Source: Micromonospora phaseoli (GTDB lineage: Bacteria; Actinomycetota; Actinomycetes; Mycobacteriales; Micromonosporaceae). Taken from it: a DNA stretch of 64,000 nt. Positions 6,434 through 15,062 of the stretch are shown piece after piece. Numbering within the stretch: the stretch's first letter is position 1; each line of letters starts with the position of its first letter. The translations under genes and the position numbers were made by a program. A model generated the notes under the pieces. That model was given only the letters and a program-made list of their open reading frames with translations, was not told the origin of the DNA and searched no databases. The stretch lies in NCBI RefSeq assembly GCF_900109115.1, contig NZ_FNYV01000014.1:1-64000 (forward strand). The letters are read 5' to 3'.

Positions 6434-8481
6434 AGCAGCTGGTCAGCATTCTCGACGGCAACACCTTCGTGGTCAGCGACCGGCGCGGCGACATCGAACC
6501 GGCACTCGACTTCCCCACCGGCCTGTTCTCCTTCGACACCCGGTTCCTCTCCACCTGGCGGCTGCTGCTCGACGGCGAACGGCTGCACGCGCTCTCCATC
6601 GACGACACGGAGTCGTTCCGGACCCGCTACTTCCTGGTCCCCGGAGAGCCGAGCCACTACCTGGACGCCAAGGTCTCGGTGATCAGGAGCCGGGCGATCG
6701 GCGGCAGCCTGGAGGAGGAGCTGACCGTGCTCAACCACTCCGGGCAGGAGATGGCGTTCACCGTCCGGATGGAGATGGCCGCGGATTTCGCCGACCTCTT
6801 CGAGATCAAGGACACCCAGCGCAAGAACGGCCACAACACCGCCGCCCCCGGCGAGGACACGTTGCGGTTGAACTACCGGCGGGACGCGTTCCACCGCGAG
6901 ACGGTGATCAACAGCAGCGCGCCCGCCCAGGTCGACCGGAAGGGGATGACCTTCCCTGTCCAGATCGGGCCACACGGCGAGTGGACCACCCGCCTGACGG
7001 TCACCACCATGATCTACGGTGCCCGTGGCGAGGACATCCGTACCCTGCTGCCGTACTCCGGCAACCGGACCGTCGCGGCCATCGAGGTCGAACACGCCGA
7101 CTTCGTCGCCAGGGCGCCGAAGCTGGGCTGTGACTACCAGCCACTCGCCGGGGCCTACCAGCGCAGCCTCAGCGACCTGGCCGCGCTGCGGTACGAGTCG
7201 ATCGCGCTCGGCGTCCGCCTGATGGCCGCCGGTCTGCCCTGGTTCATGACGCTGTTCGGCCGGGACAGCATCATCACCTCGCTCCAGGTGCTGCCGTTCC
7301 TGCCGGAGCTGATCCCGCCGACGTTGACCATGCTGGCCGGGCTTCAGGGTCACCGGTTGGACGACTTCCGCGACGAGGATCCGGGAAAGATCCTGCACGA
7401 GCTGCGCTACGGCGAGACCGCCGGCTTCGAGGAGCAGCCCCATTCGCCCTACTACGGCGCGGCCGACTCGACTCCGCTGTTCGTGGTCCTGCTCGACGAG
7501 TACGAGCGGTGGACCGGTGACGTCGAGATGGTCAAGAAGCTCGAGTTCCCCGTCCGGGCGGCCCTGGCCTGGATCGACACCTACGGCGACCTGCTTGGCA
7601 CCGGATACCTCTGGTATCAGACCCGGAACCCGAAATCCGGCCTGGAGAACCAGTGCTGGAAGGACTCGTGGGACGCGATCTCCTACTCCGACGGCCGGCT
7701 ACCGAGCTTCCCCCGGGCCACCTGCGAGTTGCAGGGCTACGCCTACGACGCCAAGCTGCGCGGCGCCCGGATGGCCCGCCTGTTCTGGAACGACCCGCAG
7801 TACGCCGAACAGTTGGAACGGGAGGCGGCCGAGCTCAAGGAGCGGTTCAACCGGGACTTCTGGCTGCCGGACAAGGAGTACTACGCGCTGGCCCTGGACT
7901 CCGACGGGACCCCGGTGGACGCGCTCAGCTCCAACATCGGACACCTGCTCTGGAGCGGCATCGTCGACGAGTCCCGAGCCAAGCGGATCGCCCAACACCT
8001 GCTCGGCCCCCGGCTCTTCTCCGGTTGGGGCGTCCGGACGCTCGCCGACGACCAGGGGCGCTACAACCCGATCGGCTACCACGTCGGCACCGTCTGGCCG
8101 TTCGACAACTCGATCATCGCCTGGGGATTGTGGAAGTACGGCTTCCGGGAGGAGGCGGGGCAGATCTGCGAGGCGGTGCTGGGGGCCTCCCGCTACTTCG
8201 AGGGCCGGCTGCCGGAGGTGTTCGCCGGCTACGAGCGCGACCTCACCGAGTACCCGGTGCAGTATCCGACGGCGTGCAGCCCGCAGGCCTGGTCGGCGGG
8301 AGCTCCGCTGTTGCTGCTGCGGGTCATCCTGGGGCTCGAACCGCAGGGCGAGCACCTGATCATCGACCCGTACGTGCCGTCCGGCATGGGTCGGGTGGAG
8401 CTGCTGGACATCCCCGGCCGGTGGGGCCGGGTGGACGCGCTGGGGCGCAGCCGCGAGGACCAGGCCAACCGGCAGGAGTGA
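6430..8481 (+). CDS. glycogen debranching-type amylo-alpha-1,6-glucosidase
   Basis: A 683-residue protein with an N-terminal beta-sandwich GDE_N-like domain ('VSDRRGDIEPA', 'GLFSFDTRFLSTW', about residues 10-220) and a C-terminal (alpha/alpha)6 catalytic domain. Characteristic blocks are 'GLPWFMTLFGRDSIITSLQ', 'NPKSGLENQCWKDSWDA', 'YHVGTVWPFDNSIIA' and 'YPTACSPQAWSAGAPLLL'. Such enzymes cleave alpha-1,6 branches or related glucosides. No signal peptide is seen. The GTG at 6430 is preferred over 6421 because AGGTGG at 6419-6424 gives a 5-nt spacing, and GTGA overlaps the SCP2 gene stop. The exact substrate (limit dextrin, trehalose-type or other glucan) is not decided. Confidence 0.88.
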   Translation: MKQLVSILDGNTFVVSDRRGDIEPALDFPTGLFSFDTRFLSTWRLLLDGERLHALSIDDTESFRTRYFLVPGEPSHYLDAKVSVIRSRAIGGSLEEELTVLNHSGQEMAFTVRMEMAADFADLFEIKDTQRKNGHNTAAPGEDTLRLNYRRDAFHRETVINSSAPAQVDRKGMTFPVQIGPHGEWTTRLTVTTMIYGARGEDIRTLLPYSGNRTVAAIEVEHADFVARAPKLGCDYQPLAGAYQRSLSDLAALRYESIALGVRLMAAGLPWFMTLFGRDSIITSLQVLPFLPELIPPTLTMLAGLQGHRLDDFRDEDPGKILHELRYGETAGFEEQPHSPYYGAADSTPLFVVLLDEYERWTGDVEMVKKLEFPVRAALAWIDTYGDLLGTGYLWYQTRNPKSGLENQCWKDSWDAISYSDGRLPSFPRATCELQGYAYDAKLRGARMARLFWNDPQYAEQLEREAAELKERFNRDFWLPDKEYYALALDSDGTPVDALSSNIGHLLWSGIVDESRAKRIAQHLLGPRLFSGWGVRTLADDQGRYNPIGYHVGTVWPFDNSIIAWGLWKYGFREEAGQICEAVLGASRYFEGRLPEVFAGYERDLTEYPVQYPTACSPQAWSAGAPLLLLRVILGLEPQGEHLIIDPYVPSGMGRVELLDIPGRWGRVDALGRSREDQANRQE

Positions 8482-8490
8482 CGGGGAGGA

Positions 8491-9351
8491 TCAGCCGGCG
8501 CAGCCGGTGGTCGCGGAGAGCAGGATCGGGTCCTGCTCCAGGTCGGCCAGCACCGCCACGCCGTCGCGTCGGTAGGCGTACAGCTCAGGGGTGGCCACCA
8601 CCGGCGTGCCGACCGCCAGCGGCGCGAGCGCGGCCGGCGGCGACGTGCTGGCCGAGCCGGCGGCGGACCGGACGGTACGGGCGGCCCCGCCGTTGGGGCA
8701 GGGCGCGCTCACCACCGCTTGCCGGTCAGTGGCCGGGCTGCCGAGGGCACCCAACGCCTCGGCCAGTGCGCTGGCCTCCGGCCCATCGGGGCCGGTCGCG
8801 TCGCCCGGGTAACCGTCGCCGACCGGGCGGCACCCGGTGTCCACGGTCAACCGCAGCCGCCCGTCCGCCACCACCCGGCCCGCCACGGTGACGAACTCGC
8901 CCGCATCGGCGCGCAGCCGCGGACCGTCGGGGGTGAGCCGGACGCCGGCCCGCCACCGCGCCGGCAGCCGATCGGCGACCTGTTCCAGCAGGACCCGCTC
9001 CTCGCCCACCGGTACGGCCACCTCCACCGCGCGTACCAGCGTCGCGCCCTCGGCGAACGGGCTGATCCGGCAGCCCCGGTCGACCTCGGGCGGAGCCAGC
9101 GCAGGTACGCCCGCGTCGGAGGCCGCGACCAGTTCGCCGATCGCGCCGTCCACCAGCGGACCGGCCTGCGACAGGGTGCGTTGCTCACGGACGGTCGGCG
9201 GATCGTCCCGCGCCGAGACCCAGGTGAAGCCGGCGAGCAGCACCGTCCAGGCCACGGTCGCCACGATCAACCAACGCGGCCACCCGGAACCGGAAGCCGG
9301 TGGCCGGGGACCTGTCGGTGGGGCGTACCCCGTGTGGACCGTGCTGCTCAC
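8491..9351 (-). CDS. single-pass membrane-anchored protein of unknown function
   Basis: A 286-residue protein with a short proline-rich cytoplasmic N-terminus, one transmembrane helix at about residues 26-44 ('WLIVATVAWTVLLAGFTWV'), and an extracytoplasmic domain. The outer part has four cysteines ('DRGCRI', 'DTGCRPV', 'APCPNGG', 'TTGCAG') that could form two disulfides. I recognise no catalytic motif. The GTG start at 9351 is 12 bases after the stop of the winged-helix regulator gene, so the two are probably one operon and this could be a partner or sensor for it. That role is inference from position only. Confidence 0.6.
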   Translation of the reverse strand: MSSTVHTGYAPPTGPRPPASGSGWPRWLIVATVAWTVLLAGFTWVSARDDPPTVREQRTLSQAGPLVDGAIGELVAASDAGVPALAPPEVDRGCRISPFAEGATLVRAVEVAVPVGEERVLLEQVADRLPARWRAGVRLTPDGPRLRADAGEFVTVAGRVVADGRLRLTVDTGCRPVGDGYPGDATGPDGPEASALAEALGALGSPATDRQAVVSAPCPNGGAARTVRSAAGSASTSPPAALAPLAVGTPVVATPELYAYRRDGVAVLADLEQDPILLSATTGCAG

Positions 9352-9363
9352 CCGGTCATGGTG

Positions 9364-9915
9364 TCACGCGTGCTCCGGCGTCCCGCCGGGACGCCCGTCC
9401 GGATGCCCGTCGGCTGCCTCCGGCGGCGCGGCCAGTCGGTAGCCGACGCCGCGGACGGTCTGCACCTGCGGCCCCCCGGGCAGCATCCGTAGCTTGCGGC
9501 GCAGCCGCTTGATCGCCGAGTGCAGGATCGCGGTGTCACCCAGATAGGCGCCACCCCAGACGGAGGCGAAGAGCCGCTCGTAGCTCCACAGCGTGATCGG
9601 CGCGCTGACCAACCGGGCGAGCAGGTCCCGCTCGGTACGCGTCAGCCCCAGTGGCACACCTCGCCAGGTGACCAGGTGCCCGGTTCCGTCGACCACCAAC
9701 TCCCCCCAGCTGGCCGGCCGTTGCGCCGGACGCCCCGCCGGCTCACCGCCCGGAACACCGGCATCGACCGTCGGGGCCGGGAACATCGCCCGAAGCTGGG
9801 CGAGGTCGGCGCAGATCAACACCGGCCCCACCCCGTCGAGCCGCTGCACCACCCGCTGCCGGACGGTGGCGTCGGAGCTGACGCAGACCAGAATCGGGAT
9901 CTCTCCACCGGACAC
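9364..9915 (-). CDS. orphan OmpR-type winged-helix regulator with degenerate receiver
   Basis: A 183-residue protein. Residues 1-50 look like the beginning of a receiver domain ('IPILVCVSSDATVRQRVVQRL') but break off after a strand and helix or two, with no phospho-acceptor Asp or conserved Lys. Residues 75-165 form an OmpR/PhoB-type DNA-binding domain: 'LTRTERDLLARLV', 'YERLFASVWGG', 'AILHSAIKRLRRKL' and 'VQTVRGVGYRL'. The start is the GTG at 9915 with GGGGAGG 4 nt upstream. The tail is rich in G, P, H and D. It is followed after 12 bases by a membrane-anchored protein gene. It likely acts without a kinase; target sites may be the TGACCG repeats upstream. Confidence 0.8.
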   Translation of the reverse strand: MSGGEIPILVCVSSDATVRQRVVQRLDGVGPVLICADLAQLRAMFPAPTVDAGVPGGEPAGRPAQRPASWGELVVDGTGHLVTWRGVPLGLTRTERDLLARLVSAPITLWSYERLFASVWGGAYLGDTAILHSAIKRLRRKLRMLPGGPQVQTVRGVGYRLAAPPEAADGHPDGRPGGTPEHA

Positions 9916-9970
9916 GATGCCTCCCCGAGCGCACCGCACTGACCTGCGACTTCCCACCAATCGCCAAAGA

Positions 9971-10043
9971 CGGTCACCGATGTCGCCTGGTTTTCAGCCT
10001 AACGGTCAGAATCGCGTCTCGTCACTGACCGAGTACTGACCGA
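9971..10043. promoter_or_regulatory. cluster of TGACCG half-sites, candidate operator
   Basis: Four copies of TGACCG lie in 73 bp: two reversed (CGGTCA at 9971-9976 and 10003-10008, 32 bp apart) and two direct as ACTGACCGA at 10024-10032 and 10035-10043, exactly 11 bp apart. An 11-bp direct-repeat period is typical of OmpR/PhoB-family binding sites. They lie in the 295-bp gap between the winged-helix regulator and the large subtilase gene, so the regulator may control itself and the protease. The repeats are seen; the binding partner is inferred. Confidence 0.45.
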
Positions 10044-10210
10044 CGCCGTCCATTGATCACCGACTCTCGGGGCAAGAGCATGACTCTCAGCGGGCGGGCG
10101 CCACCACCACCGGCCACCCACATCGTCCCGACCGCTCCGCGACGTCGCAGCCCGGCGCGCGGATGTCCGGGCCCCGAACGGATCGGGACCGACGACGTGG
10201 GGGAGGAACA

Positions 10211-13200
10211 TTGTTCACACGACCATCCAGCCGCTCGCCACGGTGGCGGGCGGTGGCGGTGCTGACCGCCGCTGTCCTGGGCCTGACCGCCCAGCCGGCG
10301 GTCGCCGCACCGGCCGCACAGCCGGCCACGCACCGGGCCACCGTCGACCCGCAACTGCTCGACCAGTTCGGTACCGCGTCCACCGCCACGTTCCTGGTCT
10401 ACCTCGCCGAGACCGCACCGCTCGCGTCGGCCGGCAAGCTGCCCGAGCCCGACGCACGGGCCCGTGAGGTGCACCGGCTGCTCACCACCACGGCCACCCG
10501 CACCCAGCGCGACCTGCGGACGATGCTCGATGAGCGGAAGGTCCCGCACACCGCCTACTGGATCGCCAACGCGCTCCGGGTCGAGGGCGACAAGGCGCTG
10601 GTCGAGGAGATCGCCGGCCGGCCCGAGGTGGCCCGGATCGTGCCGAGCCGCAGCTACCCCCTGGTGCTGCCGACCGCCGCCGAGACGACCCGGGCACGCG
10701 CCGCCGCGATCGAGTGGGGACTGACCAACATCGGCGCACCCCAGGTGTGGGACGAATTCGGTGACCGGGGCGAAGGCGTCGTGGTGGCCAACATCGACAG
10801 CGGCGTGCGGTACGACCATGCCGCGCTGGTCGGTTCCTACCGTGGCAACCTCGGGGGCAGCTTCGACCACGCGTACAACTGGTTCGATCCGGCCGGCGTC
10901 TGCGCCGGCGTCGCGCCCTGCGACAACAACGACCACGGCACCCACACGATGGGCACCATGGTCGGCGACGACGGCGCCGGCAACCAGATCGGCGTCGCCC
11001 CGGGCGCGAAGTGGATCGCCGCCAAGGGTTGCGAGTCGAACAACTGCTCCGACGCCTCCCTGCTCGCCGCCGGCCAGTGGGTGCTCGCCCCCACCGACGC
11101 CAACGGCCAGAACCCACGGCCGGACCTGCGCCCCGACATCGTCAACAACTCCTGGGGCGGCGACGGGGACGACCCCTGGTACCAGCAGACCGTCGCCGCC
11201 TGGCGGGCCGCCGGCATGTTCCCGGTCTTCTCTTCCGGCAATGACGGCCCGGCCTGCGGCAGCGCCGGCTCGCCCGGCGACAACGCCAACGCGTACGCGG
11301 TCGGCGCGTACGACGTGAACAACAACATCGCCGGCTTCTCCGGCCGGGGCTCCGGCACCGACCTGATCAAGCCGAACATCGCCGCGCCCGGCAGCAGTGT
11401 CCGCTCCAGCGTCCGCAACGGGGGGTACGCCTCGTTCAGCGGCACCTCGATGGCGGCACCGCACGTGGCCGGCGCGGTGGCGCTGGTCTGGGCAGCGGCG
11501 CCGAGCCTGCGCGGGGACATCGCCGGCACGGAGGAGCTGCTGGACCGGACGGCCCGCGACGTCGACGCCACCACCTGCGGCGGCACCCCGGCCGACAACA
11601 ACGTCTTCGGCGAAGGGCGGCTCGACGCGTACGCGGCGGTGCGGGACGCGCCCCGGGGCCCGGTCGGCCGGCTCACCGGCGTGGTCACCGACGCCGCCGA
11701 CGGCGACCCGCTCGCCGGGGCGACCGTGACCGACGGTACCCGCAGCGCCAGCACCGGGGCCGACGGGCGGTACGCGCTGAGCGTGCCCGCCGGCGAGGCC
11801 ACCCTGACGGCGAGCGCGTACGGCTACGCCGGCCAGTCGGCGACCGTCACGGTGCCCGAGGACGGCACCGTCACCCGGGACTTCGCCCTGGTGGAGACCC
11901 CGACGGTCACGGTGAAGGGCAAGATCACCGACGGCTCCGGGCATGGTTGGCCGCTGTACGCCAAGGTCGAGGTGTCCGGCCGGCCCGGCGATCCGGTCTT
12001 CACCGACCCGGTCACCGGCCGCTACTCCTTCGCCGTGCCGGGCAACACCTCGTACCAGCTCACCGTCACCGCCCGATACCCGGGCTACCGGACCGTCACC
12101 CGGGAGGTGGCGGTAGGCGGCGGCGACACCACGGCCAACGTGGCGGTACCCGTCGACGCGGCCTGCTCCGCCGCCGGCTACACCGGGCAGTTCGGCACGC
12201 CGCTGCTGACCCAGAGTTTCGACGGCACGAGCGCGCCGCCGGGCTGGACGGTGACGAACCGGACCACCTCCGGCGGGTGGGTCTTCAACGACCTCCGCAG
12301 CCGAGGGAACCTCACCGGCGGCTCCGGTGGCTTCGCCATCATCGACAGCGACGCCCTCGGCTCCGGCAACACCCAGGACACCGACCTGGTCGCCCCGCCG
12401 CTGGACCTGTCCGGGGCCGCCGCGCCGGTGCTGCGGTTCCGTAGCGACTGGCGGGCGGTCGGGATCACCGACACCGCCGACATCGACGTCTCCACCGACG
12501 CGGGCGCCACCTGGACCAACGTCTGGCACCAGACGGCCAGCCGGCGCGGTCCCCGGGTCGAGGAGGTGCCGTTGACCCCGGCCGCGAACGCCTCATCCGC
12601 GCTGGTCCGCTTCCGCTTCAAGGGCACCTTCGCCTGGTGGTGGCAGGTGGACGACGTCGAGGTGGTCAACCGTGACTGCTCGCCGGTGCCCGGCGGGCTG
12701 GTGGTCGGCACCACCACCGACCGCAACACCGACACCCCGCTGAACGGGGTGACGGTGGTCAGCGACGACCGGCCGGCGGACCGGGCGGTGTCGGCGGCCA
12801 CGCCGGAGGACCCGGCCGAGCCGGACGGCTTCTACTGGCTCTTCTCCGGCCTGACCGGCGCTCACCCGTTCACCGCCAGCCGCACCCCGTACCAGCCGGC
12901 CACCAAGGACGTCGCGGTGGCAGCCGACGGGGTGAAGCGGGCCAACTTCGCGCTCGGTGCCGGGCGGCTGACCGTCAGCCCGACGACCATCGAGTCGCAC
13001 CAGCCCTACGGCAGCACCCGCACCACCCGGGTGACCGTGCGCAACAGCGGCACCGCACCGGCCACCGTTGACCTGCTGGAACGCTCGGGCCAGTTCGAGC
13101 TGCTCAAGCAGGACGGCGCACCGCTGCGCGAGCAGAAGATGAAGGGGATCAGCAAGGAACGCACCGGCATCGCGTACGGCGGGGCGGCAGCGGACGCGGC

Positions 13201-14581
13201 CATCGCCGCCGACGACGCGTGGGCTCAGATCGCCCGGCTGCCCGCGTCGATCTACGACAACGCGGCAGCCTGGCTGGACGGCAAGGTCTACTCGGTCGGC
13301 GGTGGCGGTAGCACCGGCAACGAGCGCAAGGCCTGGGCGTACGACCCGGATGCCGACGCCTGGACGGCCCTGCCCGACCTGCCGACGGTCCGGTCGAAGC
13401 CGACCGCGGCGGCGATCGACGGCAAGCTCTACGTGATCGGCGGTTGGTCGAGCAGCGGCACCAACGCCACGGTCGACGTCTTCGACCCGGCCGCCGGAAC
13501 GTGGAGCACCCTGCCGGGGGTGACCAACCCGACGCCGGTCGCCGCGGCCGGCGCGGCGGTGCTCGGCGGGAAGGTCTATCTGGTCGGCGGCTGCGCCGAT
13601 TCGACCTGCACCGACACCGACCGGCTGGTGGTGTTCGACGCGGCGACGGGCGCGTTCAGCACCGGAGCCGCGTACCCGCACCCGGTGTCGTGGCTCTCCT
13701 GCGGTGGGATCGGCGCGGCGGTCTACTGCGCCGGCGGCTTGGGCAGCACCGAGTACACCGACGCCTACCGCTACGATCCGGCCTCCGACAGTTGGAGTCC
13801 ACTGCCGGCGATGCCGCTGGATCTGTGGGGCTCCCAGTACACGGCGGCCGGCGGACTGCTGGTGCTGGCCGGCGGCGTGACCGCCGGGTCGACGGCGGTC
13901 ACCAACCGCACCATCGGCTTCGACCCGGCCACCGGTGCGTGGCGTGACCTGCCCAACGCCCAGTTCGGCCGGTACCGGGGCGCCGCCGCCTGCGGTGCGT
14001 ACAAGATCGGCGGTTCGCCCAGCTCCTTCGTGGGCTCGGCGGAGAGCGAGCGGCTCGGTGGCCTGGGGCTCTGCGCAGCCGAGGCGGATCTGCCATGGCT
14101 GGGTAGTTCACCGACCACCTTCACCCTCGCCCCGGGGGCGTCGCGGACGGTGACTGTCACTCTCACCGCCACCGCGGCGGCGGGGGTCGTCCAGCCGGGC
14201 CGGTACGCCGGCGAGCTGGCCATCGCCTCGGACAGCCCGTACCCGGTGACCCCGGTGTCGGTGGAGATGAACGTGTCTCCGCCGGCGAACTGGGGCAAGA
14301 TCCAGGGCACCGTCACCGGCACCACCTGCGGCGGTGTGACGGTGGGCATTCCGGCGATCGTCCGGGTGAACCTGATCTCGGCCGGCACCGGCACCACGCT
14401 GACGGCCGAAGCCAACGGCAGGTACGCCTGGTGGCTGCCGAAGGGCCGCTACGAGGTGATCGTGGCCAAGGACGGCTGGGTGCCGCAGGTGCGGCGCCAC
14501 CAGATCGAGGCGGGCATCGTCGGCACCCTCGACTTCGCCCTGGATCCGATCTCCACCTGCACCAGAGCAACCGGCATCTGA
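10211..14581 (+). CDS. large secreted S8 subtilase with Ig-like and kelch domains
   Basis: About 1456 residues. A signal peptide covers residues 1-33 (basic n-region, hydrophobic core, cleavage near 'AVA-AP'). An I9-like propeptide follows ('TRTQRDLRTMLDERKVPHTA'), then the subtilisin domain with Asp196 ('NIDSGVRYD'), His242 ('NDHGTHTMG') and Ser413 ('SGTSMAAPHVAGA'). Downstream are two carboxypeptidase-regulatory-like beta domains, a jelly-roll 'choice-of-anchor' region, a third beta domain, a five- to six-bladed kelch propeller (about 13220-14080) and another beta domain to the end. No sortase motif or C-terminal membrane helix is seen. I chose the TTG at 10211, with GGGAGG 4 nt upstream, over the ATG at 10163, because it gives a normal signal peptide. 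Probably an extracellular protease; substrate unknown. Confidence 0.88.
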   Translation: MFTRPSSRSPRWRAVAVLTAAVLGLTAQPAVAAPAAQPATHRATVDPQLLDQFGTASTATFLVYLAETAPLASAGKLPEPDARAREVHRLLTTTATRTQRDLRTMLDERKVPHTAYWIANALRVEGDKALVEEIAGRPEVARIVPSRSYPLVLPTAAETTRARAAAIEWGLTNIGAPQVWDEFGDRGEGVVVANIDSGVRYDHAALVGSYRGNLGGSFDHAYNWFDPAGVCAGVAPCDNNDHGTHTMGTMVGDDGAGNQIGVAPGAKWIAAKGCESNNCSDASLLAAGQWVLAPTDANGQNPRPDLRPDIVNNSWGGDGDDPWYQQTVAAWRAAGMFPVFSSGNDGPACGSAGSPGDNANAYAVGAYDVNNNIAGFSGRGSGTDLIKPNIAAPGSSVRSSVRNGGYASFSGTSMAAPHVAGAVALVWAAAPSLRGDIAGTEELLDRTARDVDATTCGGTPADNNVFGEGRLDAYAAVRDAPRGPVGRLTGVVTDAADGDPLAGATVTDGTRSASTGADGRYALSVPAGEATLTASAYGYAGQSATVTVPEDGTVTRDFALVETPTVTVKGKITDGSGHGWPLYAKVEVSGRPGDPVFTDPVTGRYSFAVPGNTSYQLTVTARYPGYRTVTREVAVGGGDTTANVAVPVDAACSAAGYTGQFGTPLLTQSFDGTSAPPGWTVTNRTTSGGWVFNDLRSRGNLTGGSGGFAIIDSDALGSGNTQDTDLVAPPLDLSGAAAPVLRFRSDWRAVGITDTADIDVSTDAGATWTNVWHQTASRRGPRVEEVPLTPAANASSALVRFRFKGTFAWWWQVDDVEVVNRDCSPVPGGLVVGTTTDRNTDTPLNGVTVVSDDRPADRAVSAATPEDPAEPDGFYWLFSGLTGAHPFTASRTPYQPATKDVAVAADGVKRANFALGAGRLTVSPTTIESHQPYGSTRTTRVTVRNSGTAPATVDLLERSGQFELLKQDGAPLREQKMKGISKERTGIAYGGAAADAAIAADDAWAQIARLPASIYDNAAAWLDGKVYSVGGGGSTGNERKAWAYDPDADAWTALPDLPTVRSKPTAAAIDGKLYVIGGWSSSGTNATVDVFDPAAGTWSTLPGVTNPTPVAAAGAAVLGGKVYLVGGCADSTCTDTDRLVVFDAATGAFSTGAAYPHPVSWLSCGGIGAAVYCAGGLGSTEYTDAYRYDPASDSWSPLPAMPLDLWGSQYTAAGGLLVLAGGVTAGSTAVTNRTIGFDPATGAWRDLPNAQFGRYRGAAACGAYKIGGSPSSFVGSAESERLGGLGLCAAEADLPWLGSSPTTFTLAPGASRTVTVTLTATAAAGVVQPGRYAGELAIASDSPYPVTPVSVEMNVSPPANWGKIQGTVTGTTCGGVTVGIPAIVRVNLISAGTGTTLTAEANGRYAWWLPKGRYEVIVAKDGWVPQVRRHQIEAGIVGTLDFALDPISTCTRATGI

Positions 14582-14595
14582 CCCTCCAGAGCGAG

Positions 14596-14629
14596 TGGGG
14601 CGTCGGTCCTTCGTCGGACCGGCGCCCCA
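14596..14629 (+). terminator. hairpin terminator after the subtilase gene
   Basis: A 14-bp stem (14596-14609 with 14616-14629, one G-U type mismatch) closes a 6-nt loop TTCGTC, 14 bases after the stop codon. There is no long U tract, as is common in GC-rich actinobacteria. Confidence 0.7.
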
Positions 14630-14679
14630 CTTCACCGCTCGTCGCTTTCCGCTTGCCGGGTGGTCTTCGCCGGACACGG

Positions 14680-14720
14680 CTCGTGGCCCGGATCCCCCAC
14701 AGAGGGACGCGGGCCACGAG
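14680..14720. terminator. hairpin between convergent genes
   Basis: Perfect 11-bp arms CTCGTGGCCCG (14680-14690) and its complement (14710-14720) flank a 19-nt loop. It sits between the convergent subtilase and DUF1416 genes, 17 bases past the DUF1416 stop, so it probably ends the sseA-DUF1416 transcript. Confidence 0.6.
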
Positions 14721-14737
14721 GCCGATCAGGGCCTGGG

Positions 14738-15061
14738 TCAGTCGGTGACCGTGACGGTCGCCTCGGTGATGCCCCGGCCGGCGGTCACCGTGGTGTCCCC
14801 GTTGCCGTAGCGCGAGAGCGCCCGCAGCGTCCAGGTGCCCGGCGCGGCGAAGAACCGGAACTGGCCGGCCGGTGAGGTGACCACCTCGGCGGTGAACTCA
14901 CCGGTCGAGTCGAGCAGCCGGACGTACGCGCCCGGCACCGCCTCGCCCTCCGTGGAGCGGACGACGCCGGTGATGACGGTCTCCTTCTCCAGGTCGAGAC
15001 TGGCGGGCAGCGGGGCGGACTGGTCGGGGGCCGCGCAACCGGCGGCGGTGGGTGCCGTCAT
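14738..15061 (-). CDS. DUF1416 protein
   Basis: A 107-residue protein of the actinobacterial DUF1416 family, which is almost always found directly after the rhodanese SseA/CysA gene. It has an N-terminal Cys in 'AAGCAAPDQ' and a carboxypeptidase-regulatory-like beta-sandwich: 'ETVITGVVRSTEGEAVPGAY', 'RLLDSTGEFTAEV', 'GQFRFFAAPGTWTLR'. No catalytic site is recognised. The ATG at 15061 follows the sseA stop by one base, so expression is coupled. Conserved linkage suggests a function with the sulfurtransferase, perhaps as sulfur acceptor through the N-terminal cysteine; this is inference. Confidence 0.9.
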   Translation of the reverse strand: MTAPTAAGCAAPDQSAPLPASLDLEKETVITGVVRSTEGEAVPGAYVRLLDSTGEFTAEVVTSPAGQFRFFAAPGTWTLRALSRYGNGDTTVTAGRGITEATVTVTD

Positions 15062-15062
15062 C

